From assembly GCF_030704535.1 (NCBI RefSeq), contig NC_081810.1:1958501-2022500 (forward strand): DNA of 64,000 bases, written 5' to 3'. The stretch is from Vitis vinifera (taxonomy: Eukaryota; Streptophyta; Magnoliopsida; Vitales; Vitaceae). This document shows, in pieces, positions 22,401-33,382 of this stretch. Below the pieces are notes generated by a model. That model saw only the letters and a list, made by a program, of their open reading frames with translations. It was not told the origin of the DNA and did no database searches. Positions within the stretch are counted from its first letter, which is position 1. Every line of letters starts with the position of its first letter. Position numbers and translations under genes: made by a program.

Positions 22401-24068
22401 AAGGGAATCTTAAAGATTTATGACAATATTAAAGGGTTTCCAGATCACAAGATCTTCCAGCCAGGAAAAAGCTACCCTGTCCTAATCCGGCACAGCAATA
22501 GCTTGGCTGCTGATGATGATGCAAGGATTGATGCGCGTGGTGCAGCATTGAGAATACTGCCAGATGAACCTGGCAGTGACTCTCCACTCCTTGACCTGAC
22601 ATTGAAAACGGGCAATGCCTTTTATGCCCGCACAATTGCTGATTTTGCAACATGGCTTGTGTGTGGGCTTGCTGCAAGGGAGGAGCATGTGAAGCGGATT
22701 CCACGAGTGCGTGATGCTGTGTGGGCTTCCCTGAGGCGAGCAGACTCATTTGCTGAGCTGCATTACTACTCAAACATTTGCAGGCTCTTTCGGTTCAAGG
22801 ATGGACAGGAAATGTATGTGAAGCTCAAGTTAAGGCCTTATGATGAAAAGTTCAGTGAGGATTCCGGTAAGATCGAACCAATTGGGATCCTCCCACCAGA
22901 AACAGGTGCAATTCCAAGGGATGATACCGACACACGCCCATTGCTCTTCCTTGCTGAAGATTTCCAGCAACGTGTGAATTCTGCTGGTGGGGTTCGCTAT
23001 GTTTTCCAGATGCAATTCCAGCCAGTTCCAGGTGATGAAGCCACCTGTGACAGTGCCCTTGACTGCACCAAACCGTGGGACGAGAATGAATTCCCACATA
23101 TCGATGTTGGGGAAATAATTGTTGATCAGATGCTTACCAGAGAAGAATCTGAGCAGCTGGAGTTTAATCCATTTCTACAGTGCCATGAAGTGGATGTCAT
23201 CCGGGCTTCATCATCTTCCCAGAGTGCTTCAATTGACCATGGCCGTTCATTGATATATGAGATTTGCCAGCATTTAAGAAACAGGGAACCACTCCCCGAA
23301 GCCTGGAGGATCTTCCTAGAGCAATCTGATTTTAAAGTAGACCTTTCTGGCTGTCCCATGGCAGCAGCATTGCAGAAAAAAGATGTCCAAAATGTGACCC
23401 TCTCAAGGACTTGGTACCAGACCTTATGGGTTATTTTTGCTCAACCATTGCTGCAAACGGTTTTGCCTTATTTCATCATGGGGCTAGTAGTCTTTGCTCC
23501 TCTAAACTGGGTCTTTTACTGGAAGAACACCAAGAAACTCCCACTTCACTGGTTGCTTCCTTTCTTTTGGCTATCTTCAGGGACTTTGGCTGCCTTGGTT
23601 TGCATAGTGGCCAAATGGGGTTTGGTCGGAAAGAAAAAAGAAGGCGAAACTGCACTGATTTGGAGTAGAAGTGTCTTCATGGACACTATATGGCAAGCCT
23701 TTAGGACACTGGTAGGGGAGTATTTCATGGAAATGATAACTGGGTCTTTTTTGTTTGCTCTGTGGATGAGGCTCATGGGATCGAATATTGAGCTGAATGA
23801 AGGGGCTTATGTGGATAGCATGGGAGCCGTGTTGAATCCTGAGATGGTAGAGATTGAGAGAGGTGGATGTGTGGGAAGAGAAGCTCTTCTGTTTGGGCAC
23901 ATATATGAAGGTGAAGGTGGGAAAGTGAAGTTTGGGAAGATCAGCATTGGGGAAGGTGGTTTTGTAGGGAGTAGAGCTGTGGTCATGCCTGGGGTGAGAG
24001 TGGAGACTGGAGGCAGCCTCAGTGATCTCTCCCTTGCCATGAAGGGAGAAATTGTGAAGCCTAGGTAA
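16448..24068 (+). CDS. Giant fusion: flavin oxidase, FAAL-like adenylation, carrier, membrane, hexapeptide acyltransferase and catalase-like domains
   Basis: Exons 16448-16649, 16734-16936, 17029-17476, 17570-17929, 18009-18187, 18292-21267 and 21477-24068 join without frame breaks into about 2,319 residues. In order: a flavin amine-oxidase-like domain (20-460; GGGPSGLSAA at 28-37, VGGMC at 57-61, C-terminal YYVGGLMAFE); an acyl-AMP-ligase domain (about 480-1080; TSGSTG at 684-689, SWLPQYHDMGLIGG, YGLAENCVF, RTGDLG, KTTSGKIKR); a carrier domain with attachment Ser1155 in YGIDSIGV; hydrophobic pairs near 1230-1305, 1478-1566 and 2102-2170; left-handed beta-helix hexapeptide modules near 1350-1430, 1605-1715 and 2215-2300; and a catalase-like domain at about 1750-2065. 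The adenylation-carrier-membrane-acyltransferase order matches bacterial Pls/PosA NRPSs. Likely role: membrane-bound activation and transfer of an acyl or amino-acyl group coupled to oxidation; substrate unknown. AATAAA at 24167. The exon 7 acceptor at 21477 was chosen because the one at 21423 runs into a stop. Confidence 0.88.
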
Positions 24069-25985
24069 AGAGTTCTTGATGCCTATATACATATATACTT
24101 TGTAATGTTACATGCCTAGCTGGTCGTATAAATAAGACATCCGCGTCAAGGTTTTGATACAACCCTAATAAAATCACTTCTCACATCTTAAGCTAGAAAT
24201 TCCAAGATTTTGATGTAAACCTAATTGCACTTGAGAATTAATTGCCCAATTAATATTAGTAGAGATTGAAACTTAATCGATATATTTTCGTTAACCATAT
24301 ATAATTCTGATACCATGTTAAATTATCAACTTTCCTATAAATTTAAACAATTAGGATTGTTTCAAATATATCGCAAGTTAACATATTACTAGTGTTTGGT
24401 ATGCACCACATATTAGTAGTGTCAAAAGAATTTCCACTATGTGTTATTTTAAAATAAAAAGTTCATTTATGAACTTTCTATTATTATATCAAGGTAGGGT
24501 ACATGGAGGAATTGCGTAACAAAAAAAGGAAAAAATAAAAAGAAGCTATCCGCATTCAAATATTTTTTTATATATTTCAGTTAAATCAATTTATATGAGT
24601 GAAGACTATAACACTTAGGTATCGAAAATACAATATTATTATGTGTCAAGACTAGAACTTATTTACATGAAAGTCAAACTTTAAATATTCAATATTTTTT
24701 TATATTTATTGAATATTTAAGTTTGTTAAAATTTTATCTTGAAGTGTAGTTTTTTTTTTGTTTGAAGAATTTTGGCCTTTATTTAAAAAAAAAAAGCCTA
24801 AAAGCAAGTTTATCTCTGCAAGTAATAGAGATTACACAAGCATTTGGGGATGATGAGTTTATTTCTTCTTTGGGAAAAAAAATAACAAAAAAAAAAGTTA
24901 AAAGCTTAAAAAAAAGTCAAAATGGAATTTAAAAAAAAAAAATGAAAAACTTGCAAGTTAAAAGCATTTTATCAACTACGAGATGCAATCCACCAAGGGT
25001 AAGGGACCTCTCATGGAGAATTTAAGTTTGGTCTCTCAAATTATTGTTTTCTTTATATAAAAATAATTAAAAAATTGGAAGGGAAGATACCCTGAAAAAA
25101 AAGAAATTGATGTTGAAATAAAAAGCTTTCTTATTAACACAATGGTTTCCTTTGATACCAAGTGGAAGGAAAGGAAGAAATAAAGCAATGTTTGATAAGT
25201 GGACAAAAATATTTTGAAATAGGAAAATTTCCTATAAAAAAGACTTCTTTAAAAAATAAAAATAAAAATTAAAGAAGATTGAAAACTCAAAAGACTAACT
25301 TCAAGTCTCATCTTGTACCTTATAAAAAAGACAATGCATATATATGTTGCACCTTAAAGTGAGGACTTTTATAGATATACAAAATCATGGTGGATTAAAT
25401 TATCACTTAATTGTTCATCAAAATTGTGACTCTTTACTTCAACAAAATCTGGGCTTGATAAGTGACAAGTCATACACATTGAACACGTGACATGCAATTC
25501 AAAAAATAACACAGCAAAATCTAGAAGGCTATAAGTTGTAAAATAAAATAAAATAATTCAAGTCAAGAAGAAATTAGAAAAAAATACTTTTTTGTTGGAA
25601 AATTTCCTAAACAAAAGGAAATAAATCTTCAAATTGAAATCAAAAGAGAATTAAAAATAAATATTCTCTTATTGAAAAATTTCTTAAATAAAGGAATCAA
25701 GCTTCCAAAATCAAAGAGCTGAATTTATTCATTTAAGCAATTAAATCTTAAGGATTCTAAATTTAATCCTCTAACTTTACCTATAAATAATGGTGGCCTC
25801 CTTTAATAAGGAGCATTGAAAAAACAACATTATAAGGGAAAAAAGACTTCATAAGGAGAAAAAAACTTCACAAGACATTTTTGAGTGAAAGAAAACACAT
25901 GAAATACTACACATGTACTTTTCACCATCCTCAAACTCATTTAGGAATAAGTTGTGCTAGGCCCTTAATTGATCTTCAACTTCAA
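24069..25985. other. Intergenic, AT-rich, no gene recognised
   Basis: After the poly-A signal the sequence is low-complexity A/T with frequent poly-A runs. Short frames near 25881-26168 show no domain. Repeats such as AAATTTCCTA and TAAATCTTC recur between about 25200 and 25700. Confidence 0.4.
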
Positions 25986-25989
25986 GAAA

Positions 25990-27550
25990 GTACACACTAT
26001 TGGGAATCCTTGGATTGCTCCATTTCTAGTTGTAGATTGATAGCGGTGACATGCAAAAATTTCCAAAAACTCTCTAAATATAATACATATAAGCATACAA
26101 GCATAAAAACCTTAGATCTAAAGGTTAGGGTGCTTTACCTTATATTTGAATGTTACGTACTATATTAAGCCTAACACAAATATGGTGATTAGGGCTCTCT
26201 TCTCTCTAGAGAGAATGAAAGACTAAACTCTTAAACCCTTAAAGGGGGGCTTCATGTGGTCTTAAGTGACTTAAGCCAATCATGAGCTTATATTACTTAA
26301 TTTAGCCCACTTAGATTCTAAATAATCAATTAGCCTTATTTGGCTCCAATTCATCAATTAGCTTAGTCTACAAAGACCATTCATAAGCCCTTGTACAACC
26401 TTGCATATTTACCAAAATGTCCTTATGCACACATGTAAATAGAGAACCTAAATACTCCTTAATAAATATGTCATCAAAGAATAAGAGTTCGAGTAGAAAC
26501 TAATGAGACTCATAGGAAAATAGTGGTTCCATCATAATTCAATTCTAAAATTGACTCAATATCCCACTACAAAGAGTCAACTTCATTTTAGCATCTTATG
26601 ATATTATAACAAAATACAAGAACTTAGGTATATGAGCTATTATCCACTATATATAGGTTCCTTATGAATTAGTGTTCATAATCTAATGAGGTGAATGTTA
26701 TCAACTGTTGGGAACCCCATATTACTTTGTTTCCATGCCCTGAATCATGGAGGGTGCATGCAAATCTATTATAGGCTCTCTAAATCTATCGCAACAGATA
26801 AACAAATATTTAAAAACAACAAGAATACCATAGAAAACATAGATCTAGAGAATAAAGCTATATACCTTGGATCCGAATGTTCCTGAATCAATTCCAATTG
26901 ATGTAGATAGTCGTAGTAGATCTCTTAAACACCATGATCTTTCACCTGATGACTCTTTCTTGTGTCTTAGCACTGAGATGGTGGAGATCTCAATGGTGGA
27001 GATCTCAATGGTGAAGGTTCGGGTTCTCTCTCTAGATTGAAGGGAAGAATGACAAGACATTGAAACCCTAACCCGTAAAGGGGTATTTATAGGTTTCTTA
27101 CTAGGCTTAAATTATTTAAGCCCACAATGGGCTTGTGTCACTTAATCTAGTCCAAAAAAGTTGCTAATTGATTAATTAACCATACAAAGCCCTAATTAAT
27201 CAATTAATCCAGTCCAAAGATGTCACTCACTTATCCCTATGGAACATTGTGTAATTACCAAAACACCCTTATTTACAAAAATGAACTAAAAACCCATCCA
27301 ACCGTCATAAACCGTGCCATCAAAGAATATGAGCTCATAGTGGAGACCATTAAGACCCATAGGAGTATTAGCTCTTTTATAATCAAATTCTGAAATTGAC
27401 TCAACATCCCACTATAGAGAATCAATTACACTCCAATACCTTATTTAAATTACAATGAGACACCAAGTGCTCAGGTCTATGACCTACTATCCATTACATG
27501 CAGACTCCTCATGAACTAGTATCCGTAATCTAATAAGGTAGTGTTATCAC
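25990..27550. repeat. Two diverged direct repeats of about 0.7 kb (probable LTR or retroelement remnants)
   Basis: Copy A (about 26100-26700) and copy B (about 26850-27545) share, in the same order: an ACCTTAGATC/ATACCTTGGATC-type start, CTCTCTCTAGA, AAACCCTTAAAGGGG or AACCCGTAAAGGGG, AGGCTTAAATTATTTAAGCC-like and CATCAAAGAATA blocks, TTGACTCAAYATCCCACTA, and a TCATAATCTAATGAGGT-like end. Copy B also has a small GGAGATCTCAATGGT duplication. The similarity is too eroded to define ends. Confidence 0.55.
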
Positions 27551-28235
27551 CTATCAAGACTACCTCTCAAATTATTGAGTTATATATCTCACTTATTATA
27601 TGATCAACTGATATACTTTAGCTCCAAGGAACATATATCAAATTCCACTAAAGGAATTATAGTGGCCATAGATTTCATGATCACATTTCCTTTGAATCAC
27701 CTAATGGGATACACTGTCTCAATCCTATGAGATATCATGGTGTCTCTATTGAGAATATTTGTTGCCGCTAGTCCCCATCAACAGTGACCCAATCCATAGG
27801 GATATATGACCACTTTAGGATCTCACCCATAGGTCAAAACCTCATGTTGATTTTGGCACATGCTCAATATCCTCTCAAGGCTGAGAGTCCATGTAATTTT
27901 GTAGCTTGGTGAATCATGACAATTGATAGCTTTGCGTCATGATTCACCATAGGTCATGTCCAATGTGCATCACATATACTAGCATACTCACCATAAGAAA
28001 CCCATCATGACGGTTAAGACAAGTCATCCCTTCAAGTAGAAGGTGGTGCACTATAATCTCAACTGGATTGCCCAAATCCATGAACTAATTGTGGACAATT
28101 TATCTACTTACAAGGAACTCGTGACTTGTATCTTTTGTGTAACTCCTAATGTACCCAAGTCATGTACAATGTAAGAGATATGAGTTGAATACTTAAATCA
28201 ATGTCAGTATACCAAGGGTATAGTTAAGTATAACT
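27550..28235. repeat. Retroelement-derived sequence between the direct repeats and the copia remnant
   Basis: Non-coding, moderately AT-rich sequence with motifs such as GGGATACACTGTCTCAATCC and AGTGACCCAATCCATAGGG that I associate with plant LTR or leader regions. No open frame. It runs directly into the copia-type coding remnant. This is an inference from style and position. Confidence 0.35.
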
Positions 28236-30945
28236 TTGTTGCATCATGTCTTATTTTTTGAGGCTCAATCCCAACATCAACCTTATCAAATATGTAAGAA
28301 AGTTGGTCACATTGCCTCTAATTATTTTTATCGTTATCATAATAATAACTATGAAACTCCTAACAATTTTAAGGCATCCTTTGTTGGACTAAGCTTAAAT
28401 TCAGACTCTTCCCAAGGTGTTGGTTCATCCACAGGTAAAAGTACTCATTGGATTGCAAACAGAGGTGCAATAATCCATGACATCTAAACCAAAACTTCTA
28501 TAAAATGTTGTGTATATAATGGTTTAGATCACGTTCTTCTGGGAAATAGTAAATCCTTATTAATTTCTAATGTTGGGAATTCTCAGCTTTTAACCTTACC
28601 TTCACCGTTGAAACTTAATCATGTTTTTTTTGTTCTTGAGTTGAAAAAAGAATTTGTTATTTATTGGATGATTTGTTCAAGATAATAACTGTGCTTTTGA
28701 ATGTTTTCCATGGGGATATTGCATCAAGGTTCTTACCATAAGGAAGACCATGTTGTCAAAATCAATTATAGGTGGTCTTTGTCTGGTCCCTTCATATGAT
28801 GTAGGGAATCAAAGAATCCAAGAAGACTTTACTTGTTCAATTCAAGTAGAAGGCTCAACCAATAATGTCATTTGGCATTGTAGATTAGATCATCCATCAG
28901 ATAACGCTTTATCTTTGCTTACTAATAAAAAAAATTCATTTCCATGTCTAATTCCAAGTTAAGAAAACAAGTTTGTGATCGATACTTGTTAACTTGGAAA
29001 AAGCCATGAGACTTCCGTTTCTTCCTTATGAGAACTCTACTGAGTATTTGTTTGATCTAATACGTTGTGATATCCAGGGACCATCTCATGCATTATCAGT
29101 TTCAAGATTCAAGTATTGATGATAGAAGTCTCTATATATACTTGGCTATATCCTATGAAGTAATGATCAAATAACTTAGGTTGTTTCAAAAAATTTCATA
29201 ATACATGTTCTAATATATTTTCAACTTCAATAAAAAGTTTTTTCAACGTGATGGAGCAAATGAGCTAGTGGAAGACAATTTCAAACATTATCTCGATGAA
29301 TGTGGCGTAGGGCTACAAATCTCGTCCTTACACACCTCAACAAAATGGCTTGATTAAAAGAAAATAATGACATATCACAGAAATGGGACTCACTTTGCTA
29401 TTTCAATCTCATGCTCTACAATTATTATGGTATGAAACCTCTTCTACTAGGGTTCTACCCACATCGGTTTTGACAATTTATCTCTACATGAAGTTGTATT
29501 TGTAACACCTCTTATTCTCATATGTGAATTTTCGGATGTGTTTGTTATCCAAATATTGAGCTACTTGTAAGGATAAATTATCTCCCACGTCGGAAATGTG
29601 TTTTCATAGGATATAGTTGGGTTCATTGTGGCTACAAATATTACAATCTCATCACCAATGTTGCCTTTATCGCCTGTCATATGGTATTTGATGAATCCGC
29701 CTTTTCTTTTACAGAAAATTAAAGCATGCCTTCAACTACTCTACACCCATCTATTGTTACTTATATACTGAAATCATGTCCATCTTCCATTACTTCCTTC
29801 CCAAACAATGATTCACAACTAGTAGTTCAGACCACTGCTTCTTCAAAATCTTCATCTAGGTTCTCCTGAAAAGAAGACTAGGATTATATTCATTCTAGTA
29901 ACTCTCACTATTTTTTTTTTCTTTCTAATTATACTGAACTTGATGTCGGAATGACTGCTCCCTCAATATCAATTGTGGTTTAACAACTTCATTTGATAAT
30001 GCACAACAGGAATGAGGAAATAGCTCCAACTAGAACCTTTACCATGACTAATTCATCTTATCATCCTATGATTACACATTCAAAGGATGGTACAAGCCGT
30101 TTAAGAGCATTTCTCTCTACTCCTTATCAATTACTATTATCTACAACTACTTCAACCAACAAACCTACATCATACACACAAGCCTCAAAGGATACACGAT
30201 GGGTTGCTACCACGCAAGGAGAATATGATGCTCGTATGCAAAATAACACGTGGACCCTTGTACCCCACTCTCCTTCCATGAATGTTGTTACAAATCGATG
30301 AGTGTATAACTAAAGGAATGTTCTTATGGCTCCATTTAGTGATTTAAAACATGTTTAGTTGTTAAGGGTTATAATTAGGAGGGGATTGATTTTAATGATA
30401 CATTCAGTCCTATGGTCAAATCTACAACTATATGTACTGTCCTTGCAATATCTACGTAACAAAACTGTCCTTGCTGGGTGTCCTAACACCGTCCATTCTA
30501 CTATGGGTCCTTGTTTGTTTTTGGGAAATAATCTTATTTCTTGGGCCACCAAAAAAGAAACATTCTATTGCTCAATCTTGCACTGAAGTTGAATATAAAG
30601 CTCTATCTATGGCTTCTTCTTACATTGTGTAGATTACTTATTTTCTTTCCAACATAGGGTTTTAGGTGCCTTACCCTATTACTCTTTATTTTGCTGACAA
30701 GGGGACCACTCAACTTGCTACCAATCCTATCTATCATGCTTGTATGAAACATATCGAAGTCTCTTATCATTTTGTTCAAGACTTGTTACCAATGGTGTTA
30801 TTCGTGTCTTATTTATTCCTTCAAAATCTCAAGTTGCAAATTTCTTCACCAAAGGACTTCTACCAATTTCTCATCACCAAATTTGCTCTAAGCTACTCTG
30901 GCTACCTCCCCATCAACTTGCAAGTGTGTGATATGAGATTTTGCT
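28236..30945 (+). pseudogene. Decayed Ty1-copia retrotransposon polyprotein
   Basis: Pieces of a copia polyprotein appear in order but in shifting frames: a gag zinc knuckle (CKKVGHIASN, first Cys in YQICKKVGH) near 28280; a GAG-pre-integrase block with IWHCRLDHPSDNAL near 28870; integrase-like stretches around 29000-29350 (LPFLPYENST, RDGANELVEDNFKHYLDECG); the start of reverse transcriptase (WVATTQGEYDARMQNNTWTL) near 30200; and RNase H blocks (GPCLFLGNNLISWATKK, CTEVEYKALSMASS, KSQVANFFTKGL) at 30500-30900. Most of the reverse transcriptase core is missing and stops and frameshifts are frequent. The purine-rich AAAAGGAGG at 31037-31045 is a likely polypurine tract ahead of a 3' LTR remnant. 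Confidence 0.85.
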
Positions 30946-31660
30946 GAATCCTATTATTGTGCCTTTTTCTTGTTAATTGTGCTTGTGATCTTCTTAATTT
31001 TCTTTTATCACAAAGATATTGTTTGAATCTCATAAAAGGAGGATATGATATCTTTTTTCTTTTTATATGGTGTTGACCCTATGTAATCTCTATTTAACAA
31101 GATTTGATGAATGAATGAATGAATGGATGGATGAAGGTATGTAGTTCTTCGATCTCTTGCTTTACTTTCAATTATTGAGCTTCAAAGTCATGCTGCCAAA
31201 AGACAACATCACCTCATATTTACAATTTTCAAGAGTATTAAAGGTACCAAAGGAATGACCTCCCTATGATTAGGAGCTTCGGATCTGAACTACTCAATGT
31301 AAGTTTGGTGTCTAACACAACCAAATAGTATAACTTGTTCACTTGTATAAGGGCATCCTCAACTATTCCCTTAGGAATCTTAAAGTGAATAATTAGCTAA
31401 TTGAAAGATAGTACTAATTGATTGAATCTTAGTATTCCTTATGACACATGAAAATGTAGTGATGATTGAATCCTTATATTTTATAGGCACTTTTTACTGA
31501 TTGATTTTACGTGCTTGCTTGACTAAAAATGCTCTCTTTTTTACATGAAGCCTATTCTTAATCATATGCTATCCTTCATAATTTGGTATAGGATAGAATT
31601 TGTCTAGTGGCATCTAAGAAGGGAGTACTAACTTTCACTTATTTGAAAACATGTAGGCTA

Positions 31661-31905
31661 TGTCTAGTTCTGGAAAGCACTAAAAAAGGCAAAAAAAAGT
31701 GAAGAAAATGATCGATTTTCTCATATTTAGTTTTATTATGGAATATAGTAAATAAAATCAAACATAAATTAGTTAAAATTTTATGTAGTAGTTTTAAATT
31801 ATTTAATCTTTATATGAAAAAATTAAAATAAATGAAATGAGTTTGAATTAATATATTTTTTATCTTTTATTTTCTTTCCTTTAAATTTTCTAGGAACTAA
31901 CATAT
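31661..31905. mobile_element. Diverged copy of the TATGTTTGGTTCC MITE family
   Basis: The left end GGCTATGTCTAGTTCTGGAAA and the reverse complement of the right end (GCGATATGTTAGTTCCTAGA) match each other and the better-preserved copy at 32086-32416. The AT-rich core includes the shared ATTATTTAATCTTTATAT. Confidence 0.55.
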
Positions 31906-32085
31906 CGCTAAAATTTTAGGGTTCAAGTATCTTCTTCCCTTGCGCTGGAAGGCTAGGGAGGAAGGCACATGACAAGGTAACTCAACAGGATCAACACTTT
32001 CGTAATTCCCTCTTATCAAAGCTAGGTTTATCCTTCTTTATCTTTTTTTTAATTTTTCTGTTCATCTTTTTACTCCCCATTCCTC

Positions 32086-32416
32086 TTGGCTATGTTTGGT
32101 TCCCAGAAAATTTGAAGGAAAATGCAAGGGAAAGAAAATACAAAGGAAAAACAGAAGGAAAGAAAAAGTGAAAGAAAATAAAAAAAATAGATTAAAAATG
32201 AATAAATTAATTTTTTTGTTACTTCAAATTCATTTTATTTATTTTAACTCATTAATATAAAGATTAAATAATTTAAATATATATAATTTTTTAATTAGTT
32301 TTAATTATATTTGATTTTCTTTGATATTTTTCATATGACTACCAAACATAAAAAAATCATTTTCCTTTGTATTTTTTTTCTTTCCTTAGTATTTTCCGGG
32401 AACCAAACATAACCAA
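32086..32416. mobile_element. MITE, about 330 bp, with terminal inverted repeats of at least 24 bp
   Basis: The left end TTGGCTATGTTTGGTTCCCA and the reverse complement of the right end (TTGGTTATGTTTGGTTCCCG) differ at two positions in 20 and continue into GAAAAT. The AT-rich core encodes nothing. A TA dinucleotide inside each end may be the target site of a mariner or Stowaway-type insertion, with the outer symmetry coincidental. Confidence 0.7.
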
Positions 32417-32599
32417 TGTTTTTCTAGGTCTCAATACGAACTCCTCTAAGGGTAGCGCCAGCATGAGCAGTAGTACCAGAGCTGCAGCTACTGGGCATTT
32501 CCCTACTTCTTGCAACCTCCTCTGGGTATTTTCTAGGCAATATTTTAGATATATGTTTCGCTGCACTTTCCAGGCATTTTGTCGCGGTTTGTCCCAGTT

Positions 32600-32830
32600 C
32601 TGCATACGTCTACCAGTTTGCGACGTGGGCTTTTAGGGAAGGTCCCGGTCCGTGACAATTTCCTCAGCAGTTACATGCTTGTTGCTGCATTTGCTTGGCC
32701 TTTCTTTTGTTTCAATGGAGAATTGAACACCTCCAGATGAACTGGAAAACAAACTAGTAGGTTTCAACTTTGTAATTGACTATGTCTTGATGTTCCAGTT
32801 GTTTATTAGCTGATTAAGCATCAGCTACTT
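32600..32830. repeat. Array spacer block X, copy 1
   Basis: The stretch from GGAAGGTCCCGGTCCGTGAC through GCAGTTACATGCTTGTTGCT, GAATTGAACACCTCCAGA and TTAAGCATCAGCTA matches 44890-45085 with scattered substitutions. It marks the left part of a duplicated block that also carries the NPF-like gene. Confidence 0.75.
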
Positions 32831-32959
32831 ATAATAAGTAAATATGATATCAATTGAAATTGTTTTTTTAAAAGATAACTTTTAATTGAATTTTTCCAAA
32901 ATGTCGGAAATTTAAAAATATCTTTTGAATTGTCATATTTTAAAAAATATTTTCTCAAA

Positions 32960-33380
32960 TTGTTGTAATTTTTTTGCAAAATCCTGAGTTGGTTAGGTTG
33001 ATAGGACTTAGACCTCCTTGGCTCAACCACAAACTTTTCCTTCCATTTTTTTTTTCCATCTTTATATATTTCCTAAAATATTAACAGACTATGCTAAGTT
33101 TTGAATGGAATTTAAGATAAAATTCCAATAAACTATCATAGGAGAGAAAATCAATGTACTTACTTTTCCCCCAAAAAATAAACTAATAATAATAATAATA
33201 TTGTTAACAAAAAATACAACATAGGTCTCAAATTGACAAGGGAATCATTTACCCTACAAGATTGTAATGATATATATAGTGTATAACATAAGAGCAGTAA
33301 CTCTCTACTATTTCATCAATGTATTCTAACATTTGCAAAAAAAATTAAAAAAAAAAAGAAGATATTCAACAATAACCATG
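32960..33380. repeat. 3' flank of the NPF-like genes, copy 1 of 4
   Basis: The block beginning GCAAAATCCTGAGTTGGTTA, with GATAGGACTTAG and GGCTCAACC, recurs near 43376, 51141 and 56873, each time to the left of an NPF-like copy. It defines the repeated unit of the array. Copy 1 also keeps TTTCATCAATGTATTCTAA near 33314, shared with copy 3. Confidence 0.8.
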
Positions 33381-33382
33381 TT

